Of a stretch of DNA of 30,207 nt, positions 9,250-18,431 are shown in pieces. The notes below the pieces were generated by a model, which was not told the origin of the DNA, made no database searches, and was given only the letters and a program-made list of their open reading frames with translations. Within the stretch, counting starts at the first letter, position 1. Each line of letters starts with the position of its first letter. The stretch is from Dicyema japonicum (lineage: Eukaryota; Dicyemida; Rhombozoa; Dicyemidae). Made by a program: the position numbers and the translations under genes. The stretch lies in the NCBI GenBank assembly GCA_011109175.1, contig RDEW01000024.1, positions 761,088-791,294 of the forward strand, in the 5' to 3' direction.

Positions 9250-9960
9250 CGACCTTGTTTAACTTCAAGGTGACTGTCTTTCTTTTAATCTTTTGTCCGA
9301 GGTAAAAGGGACGTGGATATTTATTCTGAGGCCTTCTGAATCTCTCGATTTTCGAAGCCAACACATTATCATCCGCATGGAAGAGTAGAGCGTCATTATC
9401 AGATTCAAGTGTTGGGAGACCGTCCAGAATGAGGTTAATTAGAGTAGGGGATAAAAGAGATCCTTGAGGGACTCCGTTGGGGAGGAGACGCGAGATTGAT
9501 TTCTGACCTCCGAGACATACACGTCCTCTTAGGAAGTTGATGATCCAAAGCTTGAACTTCCCTGGGATCTCCGATTGAATTTTTTTTCTCGATAGATTCT
9601 TCCTCGAGACTTAGTCAAAAGTTTTGTATATGTCGATCTAGCAGAGCGCTGTTTTTAAGTGCTTAGGGGAACAATCTTCACGAGTGCGATCAAGGGCCTG
9701 CTCTGCAGCCGTCAAAACGGATTAGGCCAAACTCAAAAATACGACGACCCTCCTGATAATATCTAATTTGTTCCCTTTGATATGGAGAATTCCAGATCCT
9801 ACTCCCCTCTACACTAGAGTTTTTCGGACGTCTTGGAAACCGGATCACCTCATACTTGGAGATATCCGCGAACGCCGCTGGCTGTTTGAGCTAATTTCGC
9901 TTGCAATTCTGAGAAAGAACAGCCACGCAGTGAAGGCGGCCGCTAACTAATGTTTTGTCT
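9250..9960 (-). pseudogene. LINE reverse transcriptase core, copy 1
   Basis: The minus strand reads AEQALDRTREDCSP (RT fingers), then IDIYKTFD (motif A, D-x-x-K-x-F-D), then KFKLWIINFLRGRVCLGG. Next comes LLPNGVPQGSLLSPTLINLI (motif B) and LFHADDNVLAS (motif C, where Y/F-ADD reads HADD). FYLGQKIKRKTV and VDIFFKRCQRI follow. Motifs are in the right order and spacing for a non-LTR RT, interrupted by stops. The minus-strand 5' end near 9950 reaches an undefined stretch. The homologous fragment is at 27255-27870. Confidence 0.85.
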
Positions 9961-10195
9961 TTATCATTTTTAATTAAAAAAGTGTACATAATTAAAAATA
10001 TAAACTGAATTTTATAAATGGCTGGCTTATCCAAAAGTTTTGCCAGAAACCATAGCCCTGTTAGGTTCTTTATTAGTCTTAATTCAGTTTATTAAATTGT
10101 TTAAAAATTAATTTAATATTAATTTAATATTAAAAATTGGTTGACATTGTGGTATACCCTTTAATAATATTTTATTTATTAGCGTGTCGCAAAAT
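9961..10195. other. AT-rich shared stretch
   Basis: A/T-rich sequence between two RT fragments, shared with 27865-28120. No gene seen. Confidence 0.5.
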
Positions 10196-10500
10196 TTAAC
10201 TTTGTATTTTTACAGCATGGCTATTCTCTTCTTAACATGGACTCCATAACTTTGTTTTTAAGAACATTACGTCCCTCGTCTTCAAAAAATGCACTACATA
10301 ACTTTGTTTAAGAACATTACTTCCCTCATCTTCAAAAACACCCATATATCGATTTCCACTGACTCCTTCCAGAGTTCACTATATGACAACGATTTAACAT
10401 TAGAGACTGACTTTTCAGAGTTCATCTCCAAGCCGGCAACAAGAAAGAATTCGCGAACAACTTTCATCATTTTAATAACAGTGAAATTTAGCTGAATGTA
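10195..10500 (-). pseudogene. RT-like fragment, second LINE type (copy 1)
   Basis: The minus strand reads IKMMKVVREFFLVAGLEMNS and EKSVSNVK. EDEGSNVLKQSYV, EDEGRNVLKNKV and MESMLRR follow in other frames. This resembles the post-catalytic region of some LINE RTs (V-V-x-x-F...G-L-x-x-N-x-x-K-S, then KYLG-x-E...K...RR). A 53-bp imperfect tandem repeat (10244-10349) duplicates the EDEG block in both copies. No YADD motif is seen upstream. Confidence 0.5.
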
Positions 10501-10839
10501 ATATCCCTAGTTGTTGGTTGTAAAGTCCGAGATTTGTCCCGGCAACTATCGGGAGAAGCTTTCTTCAAAAGCGATTTTTTTGATAATATATACAATTTTG
10601 TTTTTTAATAAATCAAAGTTATTTCTTTTTTAAAATTAAATTGGTTAGCAATGCACGTGGTAGACGATATTGCATAAAATGCAGGAAGCGCTTAACAAGA
10701 ACTTTGCACAATTGACTAAAGTTCCGTTATAATGCGATCTAAAATGACTGGATCAGTGAAGATAGCTGTAATGTTCACGGTCCGCTCATCTAAAGTAAGC
10801 GGTGAGCAAACAGTTAGTCATAACGATAGGGAGGCTATA

Positions 10840-11500
10840 ATACCGACTTCATTCCTTTCGAAAAGTCAGATGGAATAGTGTTCGTCTACAAATCGGTCCC
10901 AAATCCAAATAATCCACATCAAACAGAGGGAAAACGAAATATTTCCTATCTTTGTCATAAGGACTAAAAGTGAACCTTGATCACTTTCATAACAGTTTCC
11001 AACTGATTCTGAGTCAGGCCCCCACCAGTTGTTTTGTCACTACAAACCTGGAATAAATTTCTGTTCTTTTCGCGCGCTTTCTGAGGATAAGTCAAAGTCA
11101 TACTTGTATGTCTCAGAATAAACTCTCAAATTCAATTTTTTCCATTTTCAAGTCATAATAAATGTTTCTTTGGCTAAGTGCTTCACTTCTCCAATTGCTT
11201 GAAAGCCAATGACCGCGAATTATAATAATCGAGTACTCTCTTTCCTTTATGGCTGTCCTTCTCCAACAAAAGTTCACAGGCGAAATCCCTAAATCTATCC
11301 AAACTCCCTATCCGAAAATATCCGAATGTCATTTCTTGAATATATGACCTATTTTCACTAAAAAAATTTTTATTTTCATTATATTGAATTAGGGAATTAT
11401 CATCATCGATTTGATCCCCCGATTAAACTTTAAATGCTAATTTCTGAATTTTCAAAATTAATAATTGTATCTTTGGATTTCCATTTTATGGACCAACACA
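10840..11500 (-). pseudogene. Unassigned coding-like minus-strand stretches
   Basis: Two readable stretches are FGYFRIGSLDRFRDFACEL followed by LLEKDSHKGKRVLDYYNS (about 11330-11200) and YDKDRKYFVFPLFDVDYLDL followed by GPICRRTLFHLTFRKE (about 10975-10860). They lie in different frames with stops between. They are shared with copy 2 (28840-29345), where the first has shifted frame at a poly-A. I cannot name a family. They may be exons of a host gene with tiny introns or part of a LINE. Confidence 0.35.
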
Positions 11501-11877
11501 AGTACACATTAATTCGCCAAAGTTTATGATTTTCTAACTGCCAGGTTGAGCTTATGATTAAGATGGCTTACATCCTGAAGACCTCGTTGAGCATTTTTCT
11601 AGCTAATCTGATTGCTTTCTCAGATTTCCTTATTAAAGAAAACTTTCATCAGAAAATAAACCTTACTGGTGGCCCTTGTCGGTCTGAAATCAACTAATTT
11701 GTTCAGAACTTTTATTTCATTTTCTCTGACACAGTGATTTGTGATAATGATGTTTTGTTTATTATGCTAAGATGGATGGAAAGTTGATCTTGCGCTGAGA
11801 GTGATGACACGTTATTTAACAGGTGTCAACATCTAATAATAATAAATAATAATAAAGCCTTTTCACGAGAGCCATAT

Positions 11878-11975
11878 AAATTATAGTTACGCATGGGCAG
11901 GACACACACTTTATTTAAGTAATGAACATTTAATTTTTTCTAATCGTAGAACCAAGGAATGATCTTTAAATTTTT
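11878..11975 (-). repeat. SINE 3' tail fragment
   Basis: Reverse complement matches the tail of the tRNA-headed SINE at 23908-24185. Both contain gatcattccttggttctacg, then attag, cttaaataaagtgtgtgtc and ctgcc/ttgcc-atgcg. The tRNA-like head is missing here. It sits just outside the right edge of duplication copy 1. Confidence 0.75.
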
Positions 11976-12955
11976 TAAAATATTAAAAATAATATTAAAA
12001 AAATAAAATTAATTTTTAAAAATGTTGGAAAATATCATTGAAAATAAAAAAAATCTATAAAATGGCAAATTTAAAAGTGGCATATTTGAGAGAGTTTACT
12101 GTATTTACTTTTTTATTAAAAAATACAATATATTGATTTTGCTTTTGGAAAGTAGCTGTCATATTTTAAATAAGTACCATCTCCTATTTTCTGCAAACTT
12201 TTTAGGAATCAGCATTAGAGGGTGAGGTCTTCCTCTTTGGACTATTTCGTTTTTTAATCAATGTTTTAGTCCTTTAGTCTTTGAAAATGGAGAAATTCAG
12301 TCCATTTGAATAGTGTACTTACCTCATATGATTGTTTTAACATTTGCCTATTTGATCAATATAATATTCATGCATCCACGTATTGACTGATGCTTATCAA
12401 TTGCCGAGGTCATAGTTGATTATGGTTGGCAAATTTCTTGTATACATGATCGTGTATTCAAGTTCAAAAAGAACAAGCTGTGATTGCCCAGAATGTCGCA
12501 TTTGACAGAATATCAATGTAGAGGATCTAATTACTGCTAACAAATGCTTATAGTTAATTCTCCAATTTATCACTTTTATATTGAAGAGAGGTCAGGGGAT
12601 CACGGTTTACCTTCATTTTAAGTAGATGGTTCTTGTGCGATGAGTCTAGTTTTAGAGGATGCAAAAAATCTTACAGATCCTCAATTTCCATATCTTTTCA
12701 TGAATTTTCCATATGCATCGAAAAAATTGACTTACATTAAATCGACCTTGAGGCATTCGTCGCATAATATTGAAATGCATTGACGTCATCCGTCAGAAGA
12801 ACCGACCATTGGGGAGAGAATTATCAAAAAGACCAAGTTGAATCTCAGGGATCAGATTGTTCAGAAGCAAGATGAAAAGGAAAAACGGAAACATATTTAC
12901 GAGGAGAGACATGAAATATTGACTTGTTAAGGAATAATGAGATATTTATAAAGGG
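11965..12955. repeat. Local repeat left of gap
   Basis: 11965-12214 matches 13108-13371, and 12776-12955 matches 13371-13547. The intervening 12215-12775 (about 560 bp) is absent right of the gap, with the junction at a shared gcatt. No coding region is recognised in 12215-12775. The two versions flank the N run and are likely haplotype or assembly alternatives of one locus. Confidence 0.85.
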
Positions 12956-13071
12956 NNNNNNNNNNNNNNNNNNNNNNNNNNNNNNNNNNNNNNNNNNNNN
13001 NNNNNNNNNNNNNNNNNNNNNNNNNNNNNNNNNNNNNNNNNNNNNNNNNNNNNNNNNNNNNNNNNNNNNNN
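12956..13071. other. Assembly gap (116 N)
   Basis: Run of N. The sequence just left of it (gatatttataaaggg) recurs at about 13531-13545, where it continues without a gap. Confidence 1.
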
Positions 13072-13107
13072 AACAGGAACATTCATCTTCAAGCTTGCTT
13101 TAAATTA

Positions 13108-13547
13108 TTTAAATTTTTTAAAATATTAAAAATAATATTAAAAAATAAAAATAATTTTTAAAAATGTTGGAAAATATCATTGAAAATAAAAAAAATCTAT
13201 AAAATGGCAAATTTAAAAGTGGCATATTTGAGAGAGTTTACTGTATTTACTTTTTTATTAAAAAATACAATATATTGATTTTGCTTTTGGAAAGAGGCTG
13301 TCATATTCTAATAAGTACCATTTCCTATTTTCAGCAAACTCTTTAGGAGCAAACTCTTAGGAGTCAGCATTGACGTCATCCGTCAGAAGAACCGACCATT
13401 GGGGAGAGAATTATCAAAAAGACCAAGTTGAATCTCAGGGATCAGATTGTTCAGAAGCAAGATGAAGAGGAAAAACGGAAACATATTTACGAGGAGAGAC
13501 ATGAAATATTGACTTGTTAAGGAATAATGAGATATTTATAAAGGGGG
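13108..13547. repeat. Local repeat right of gap
   Basis: Shorter version of 11965-12955 lacking about 560 internal bases. It runs straight into the 3' region of the hAT remnant at 13545-14690. Confidence 0.85.
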
Positions 13548-14690
13548 AATTGCGAGTTTACATAGAAGCTGAAGATTCCATCAAAGAGTGATACATATGA
13601 TTAAGATGATTGAAAACGTCGCCAAATATACCAACAAAATAACAAAATTTTGAGATTTGATCAATCAAGTAGATCAGAGTTTTACAAATAAAAATTGTTC
13701 GATTTCAAGTTAGAGAATAAAACATCTTGTCAAAACACGAACTCTTGACAGCTATCTAACATCGTTATGATACAAGAGAACAGTGCGTCTGCATCAATAC
13801 ATAATGCTTTGAACAGTCTATGTTTCAAAGCTCTTTCTCAAATGAAATTCAAGATTTTGACACACGAATTTAAGACATCTTTTAATTTAATCGGCTAAGA
13901 CATCGATAAGAGAGAATGTCGATGAAGGATACAGTGAATGACTGTTACATGTTTTCTCAAAAAGGCTGCAAACCCCGACCTGTTTCCGCGTATAACTGGA
14001 GCACCGTCCGTGCAAATTTACCTTATAATTTCCAATGGAATATCATGTTCATCATGAAAAGTCTCAATTATATAGAAAACATTTTTTACAGAGGCTTCCG
14101 TTTCGAGAAGTTTACAAAAATAAAAATCTTCCACAATTAAATTTTCTTGTACATAACGAACAAAGCCAATTATTTGACTGCAATTATCAACATGGGTAGA
14201 TTCACCCAACTTGATTGAAATCTTGATGCAAGAATTTTTTACATCCGAAAAAACCTTGTTTAAGAATATCACACCGATACAATTAATTCGATCCCGTATA
14301 CAATTATTTGACAGTTTTCGAAAGGCGTCTGGACCAAGAAATGTTTTCACCATTTTCAATGCACATGGCTTAATTTAGTCTCTGGAATGGTATGTGGCTT
14401 TTTTGACTTCGCAACGTCATGTGCTACTTTAAATTTCGCCAAAAGTAACGGTTTATCAATGCAGATAAATCAAAGTATCGGAAGGGTTCCTTGGATATCT
14501 TATTGTGACCTTTTAGCCTTCAAACATTCAAGATTATTTCCTGAACGTTTTGCCCCGTGGATAGATTTAAAATGTCCGTTCAGTTTTGATGGTTTCAAAT
14601 TTGAAATATAAAAATTGCATCACAAATCATGCACTGGGGTCTATCGACTCCACGATTAATAATTTAATTTAAATCAGGTTTGTTAAAAAT
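13545..14690 (-). pseudogene. hAT transposase remnant with BED-type finger
   Basis: Minus strand from 14690 downward. DRPQCMICDAIF holds the C-x-x-C of a BED finger, followed by PSKLNGHFKSIHGAKR (S-K-L-x-x-H-F-x-x-x-H), so the full C2H2 BED pattern is visible. VAHDVAKSKKPHTIPET, an LG-x-x-A-x-R block (MVKTFLGPDAFRKL), ESTHVDNCSQIIGFVRYV and VEDFYFCKLLETEAS come next. CTDGAPVIRGNRSGFAAFLR then gives the catalytic CTDGAPAM region, followed by VIHCILHRHSL. VKILNFI, RALKHRLFKALC and LYHNDVR-stop-LSRVRVLTR complete the RNase H-like core. This is the ZBED5/SCAND3-like hAT type. Stops and frameshifts make it inactive. Its longest intact piece is 113 codons at 14018-14359. Confidence 0.9.
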
Positions 14691-14880
14691 CTTGATTTTT
14701 ATGAAAAAATCTGATTTTTTTGAATTAAATGATTTTTATTCAGATACAAAGTAAAATAAGAATAAAAACAACAGAAATCGTATTTATTTATTTAAAGGCT
14801 TGTAAACAATGACAAGTTTGGTAGATTTTTCAATTCCCAGAGTATTTAGTACATTTGAATGAAAAAATCCAAAAATCAAA
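14691..14880. other. AT-rich stretch with repeated aaatctgattttt motif
   Basis: Contains several near-copies of (a)aatc(t/a)tgattttt in both orientations between the two hAT remnants. This may be a terminal or subterminal region of one of the elements. No TIR could be proved by eye. Confidence 0.35.
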
Positions 14881-14881
14881 A

Positions 14882-15560
14882 TTATTCGTCGTATTCCACC
14901 TGTGAATGCAACTGCTTCAAGAATTTTTTGCAAAGTAAAATTACTTCTGAAGGTACTGGAAAGACTCCAACCAAGCTATAGGTGATACTTTGCTCAATAA
15001 ATTCGGAGCGAGCATAGTTTGAATTGATCAGCTTTTGCTCTGAAATTAACCAAAGTCTGAAGACCATATTCATAATGTTCAGCACAATCTCCAGGGCGAG
15101 GTCAATCTCAGCAGTTGAAAGAGATCTCCCACAACGTGTTGAATCCATTAGATTCTCAAATAAGTGGAAAGGTGTTAATGCTAGGCTTGGTCAATCTCAG
15201 CAGTTGAAAGAGATCTCCCACAACGTGTTGAATCCATTAGATTCTCAAATAAGTGGAAAGGTGTTAATTCTTGATCTGGTCGAGTTTTCACTTTTTCTAA
15301 AATAGTCGTACATTCATAGTCAATATAAGTCTGTTTAAACTCTCTCCAAATTTCTACAGCATGACTAATCGTCTTAGAATCATTTTGAATTTTGTCAAAG
15401 CGACAGCAATTGGTTTAATCAACCGCAAATATTCTTCAACGCGTCGTTTTAGGCATATATTTTGTACTTTGGAACCAATCTCCAATATTCAATCTGTGTT
15501 CCTCACAAATTCTCATTTGATTGCTGGAACTGGGATTACATAACCGTCTGACGTTTTTTC
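14882..15560 (-). pseudogene. Second hAT transposase remnant, C-terminal part
   Basis: The minus strand reads LRLIKPIAVALTKF, QNDSKTISHAVEIWREF (frame change between), RPDQELTPFHLFENLMDSTR and CGRSLSTAEIDLALE. This matches the hAT region upstream of the dimerisation domain (P-I-A-x-A-L...D...L-S-x-A-V-x-I-W, then LTPFHLLANxxDPRxxGxxLSxxE). The last ORF runs on to YDE-stop at 14882. An 89-bp tandem duplication (15100-15267) interrupts it. Differences from the 13545-14690 element suggest a separate insertion or the other half of a rearranged element. Confidence 0.72.
15100..15267. repeat. 89-bp tandem duplication
   Basis: The text starting gtcaatctcagcagttgaaa at 15101 repeats at 15190, ending in gtggaaaggtgttaat both times. 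It breaks the hAT frame around LMDSTRCGRSLSTAEI. Confidence 0.95.
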
Positions 15561-15752
15561 TTCCTTTCTTTCTCGGTGATCTAGAGGTTCTAAATAAATA
15601 AAGAACATTGAAATGCCATGTTTTACCTTGGTTCATTTGATTGCTGGAACTGGGATTACATAACCGTCTGATGTTTTTTCTTCCTTTCTTTCTCGGTGAT
15701 CTCGAGGTTCTAAATAAATAAAGAACATTGAAATATCATGTTTTACCTTGGT
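15513..15752. repeat. 120-bp tandem duplication
   Basis: Unit tcatttgattgctggaactg... (15513-15632) is repeated at 15633-15752 with a few substitutions. On the minus strand the unit encodes a basic stretch (RSPRKKGRKNVRRLCNPSSS) next to the hAT fragment. Confidence 0.95.
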
Positions 15753-15839
15753 TTGATGATCTTCCTTTAAATAGATTTTATTTAAAATTATTTTTAATAT
15801 TTTTTCAATATATATTTAAATTTATTTAAAAAAAAACCC

Positions 15840-16435
15840 GGTGGCTTCTCCAGTTGATCTCTGTTACAATCGTAAGAGGCAACGCAAATTCGATAATGTT
15901 AGAGGGGTCTACTTTGGATGGATGACAGTATTTAAAACAAACAAACTAGTTTTTGAAGATCCTAGAAATTAGAGGAATGTTGAAACTTATATGGTTCCTA
16001 ATGCAACTGATCGACAACAAATTTTGAATCCAAGATTGGAGTCCAACAAGGCGACCCCAGTACCTCCTACTTTTTTCTTTGGGCATAGATTATGCAGCAT
16101 CAGCGATTGGAACTCCACTGAACTTATGGTACCTGGATGATTCGACCGTGGGAAGGAATTGCAAATTTTGTGGAAAAGGTCGAGTACCCCATCTTAGCAC
16201 TTACAGCACTAGGTTGGAACCAAATCCGTATAAATGTGAAATCATTAGCGTTGCTTATGTAGAGGACAACTTTGACCATGTAGTGATTTCTACTTATCTC
16301 GGTCACTCGACTAGAAAACGCAATTTTCTCGGCTCTCCTTTATATGGAAGTGATATGTCAAAAAATGCATCTGGTTCAGTTTTCAGACAAAGGTGTTGTC
16401 TGGTTTATTTTAGATCGACTTTACGATAGCAGCTA
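15840..16435 (+). pseudogene. LINE reverse transcriptase fragment (YLDD type)
   Basis: Plus strand, with one frame change. IGVQQGDPS is motif B (G-V-Q-Q-G-D-P) at about 16035-16065. In the next frame SLGIDYAASAIGTPLNLWYL followed by DDSTVG gives motif C (YLDD). LEPNPYKCEIISVAY is the L-x-x-N-x-x-K-C-E block after the catalytic site. This is the variant with YLDD rather than YADD. Motif A (upstream of 16000) and the endonuclease are not readable. Remnant only. Confidence 0.8.
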
Positions 16436-16519
16436 GATGAGCATTCTGCGCAATTTTGGTGTAGATTGTGTTTGGATTGATTTTCCCGATCTCTGACGTG
16501 ACTGTGCTACATAAGATTT

Positions 16520-17270
16520 ACTCATGTCTGTGTGCCTTGATATTCTGTTGGGTTTCTATGAGAACCATCCGAAGACAAGGAGATAATAAAATACTAATTC
16601 GTCTCCTCCTCCAATAGACGATCTGATATTCTCTTTGAGGGGACATCTGGGTAATCCCGATTCGTCTCTCTCTACAGACGCACGTATGTAAACTGGATGA
16701 TGTAAAAGATGTCCTCTGTCCCCTTATGCATGTCAAAAGTCACCCCAAGGATCCTTTGGGATTTTATGAAAGGAATAGCTTCATTGTTTGCCTTCAGTTC
16801 GACCGTCTGTCTTCCCAGTCTCTCTCTGAGGTAAATAGGGTTGTGACGGACAATTCACTGCTAGTAGTTAGGCGATTCGTCGTTAGGTGATTTGTCAAGA
16901 CGGTCCAGATTTTCTGTCAATCACGAAGTGGCAATCTGGATGTCCTGATCGCGTGACGCATGACGATGTCGTCGGCATAAGTTAGAATAATATCATTTTC
17001 GGAGTCTTAGGTGGGGAGGTCCGCCATGAATAGGTTGCATAAAACTGGAGACAAAGAGGATTTTTGGGGAACCCCATTAGGGAGAAGCCGTGAAATAGGC
17101 CAATGATTTTGACATCTCAACAGCACTTGTCCGTCAACGAGCGACCATTCTCTACTATAAAATTAGCCTCTCAGCTGAATGTTGACCATCAAAAAATAGT
17201 TGGATCCATCCATACCATGTCCTCAATAGACTCGCAGGTTTGTTTATATTCTTAAAAAGATTATAATTTT
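16520..17270 (-). pseudogene. LINE reverse transcriptase remnant (YADD type)
   Basis: The minus strand reads FYSREWSLVDGQVLLR, ISRLLPNGVPQKSSLSPVLC then NLFMADLPT (motif B with QKS for QGS), a stop, and SENDIILTYADDIVM (motif C). After frame changes come ANNEAIPFIKSQRILGVTFD (the I-x-x-L-G-V-x-F-D block) and MHKGTEDIF. The PISRLLPNGVPQ start closely matches the RT at 9250-9960, so both may be relatives of one LINE family. Inactive. Confidence 0.83.
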
Positions 17271-17720
17271 TTAATTAAAATCAGACACAGACATCAAGCT
17301 CGCCGACCATGGTCTCGAGACCATCAATGACGGTACGCTTGAAGAAGTGTATTTTCACTTTTGAAATGTCAGACCAAAAATATGATGGAACTAATTGAGG
17401 TAGTCTTAGTTTTTCACTAAGAACGCTTTTCCGAACGTCATGCTTGGCTTAAACGGCATCATTTCCCTTGATGGATGATCGTTGAAGAATGTGATGAGGA
17501 CACGTGTTTTCTAACAAATAGTGATAAATTTGAGGCCACTACAGTCGCTCTTCTACGAGATATTAAATCTTCTAAGAACTCTCTCGACGCCTCCGTTCTT
17601 CTGATTAAACGGAAGCTTGCCACTCAAAAGCAAGTCTTAAACTAATATGTAGTAAAGTGAGTTATTTTTCTTGACACGTGGAGCAGCATTTTAAACTTGT
17701 GGGTCAAAGGAGGAGACTGA
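17271..17720. pseudogene. Decayed coding-like stretch, unassigned
   Basis: The plus strand at about 17490-17640 reads NSDKFEATTVALLRDIKSSK followed by NSLDASVLLIKRKLATQKQ, open for about 50 codons. Neighbouring frames are broken. It may belong with the ORF at 17721-18083. No family recognised. Confidence 0.35.
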
Positions 17721-18083
17721 TTTGACGACTGCTATCGTCCGGGTGAGCCAATAGGTTATTATGAAGTATCAGTCGGACTGGCACCACAAGATGTGAAGAA
17801 CATTTTAAGGACTCACACGACTGCGACAACTACCAAGATGTTGTATAAGCTGTCCCAGGAGTTTAAACCTATGAAGTATTTTTTGATCGACCGTGTTTTA
17901 AGCGAGGAAATATCGTCTAAAGAGGATGCTCAAGAGAAAATTTCACACAATGAACACAAAAGTCAAATAAAATATATCACGCAGAAAAAAGAAGAAAGTG
18001 TAAATCCCCTCTTCTTTCATGAGAGCGATGTTAGGGATACACTATATTCCGCAAACACCTCACTCTCACCGTTATTCTATTAA
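17721..18083 (+). CDS. Unassigned ORF ending in duplicated block (copy 2)
   Basis: Open frame of about 120 codons (first ATG 17793, 96 residues). It contains [40 protein letters not shown] and [20 protein letters not shown] before TAA. It is rich in K, E and S and has no signal peptide or membrane segment. The last 45 codons lie inside the segmental duplication, and their 3' half is partly conserved in copy 1. The upstream part lies outside it, so only copy 2 keeps the longer frame. It could be the last exon of a gene or a transposon ORF. Confidence 0.35.
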   Translation, partial: FDDCYRPGEPIGYYEVSVGLAPQDVKNILRTHTTATTTKMLYKLSQEFKPMKYFLIDRVLSEEISSKEDAQEKISHNEHKSQIKYITQKKEESVNPLFFHESDVRDTLYSANTSLSPLFY

Positions 18084-18139
18084 AAATCTTGTATACTTCA
18101 TGTTGGAAACACTGGTGTAGAGGATTGTCCTAAAAGTTT

Positions 18140-18383
18140 GTTTCATCACCGGACATATTAAATTGAGACTGAAAACTCTACTAAATTAAGTTGGCATATA
18201 TTTTAAAACAATCTTATTAAATAGAGCAGCGATTTTTTTCGTATTATAAGAGTGTTCGTCGAAAAATTTAACAGATCGCTAAAGACAATGTGGTTTGAAA
18301 CTGTTGGATCAAATTGATAAATCCTTAGATTGAGATATTTTTATGTTAAAAGTGAAATTATGAGTGACAAAATAATTATTAAA
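18140..18383. other. Copy 2-specific 244-bp insertion
   Basis: Lies between cctaaaagttt and aaaaccatttaatcccttaa, which are adjacent in copy 1 at about 1238. It has no coding frame. Its interior holds an imperfect inverted pair (gcgatttttttcg near 18231 against cgaaaaatttaacagatcgc near 18258), compatible with a small non-autonomous element. Confidence 0.5.
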
Positions 18384-18431
18384 ACCATTTAATCCCTTAA
18401 AAACAAAAAGTTAACTAATCAATCGATCAAA

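Larger units (their letters stand above)
1034..11797 (+). repeat. Segmental duplication, copy 1
   Basis: This block reappears in the same order and orientation at about 17951-29913. The cathepsin gene, RT tail, Tc1 remnant, PHD-type LINE ORF1, short-intron gene, RT fragments and long noncoding stretches align almost base for base. The left edge lies near 1034 (text reading cacacaa-gaacacaa in both copies). The right edge lies at about 11797, where copy 1 reads gcgctgagag and copy 2 reads ctctatagca. Copy 1 carries its own 2815-3550 and 7218-7530 segments, a homeobox (8723-8988), and 127-bp and 132-bp tandem duplications. It lacks several copy 2 insertions. Such a long match cannot be one transposon, because it contains host exons and many unrelated TEs. 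Confidence 0.97.

Noticed and set aside
15024-15305. 93-codon plus-strand ORF
   Set aside because: Antisense shadow of the hAT C-terminal frame and its 89-bp duplication.
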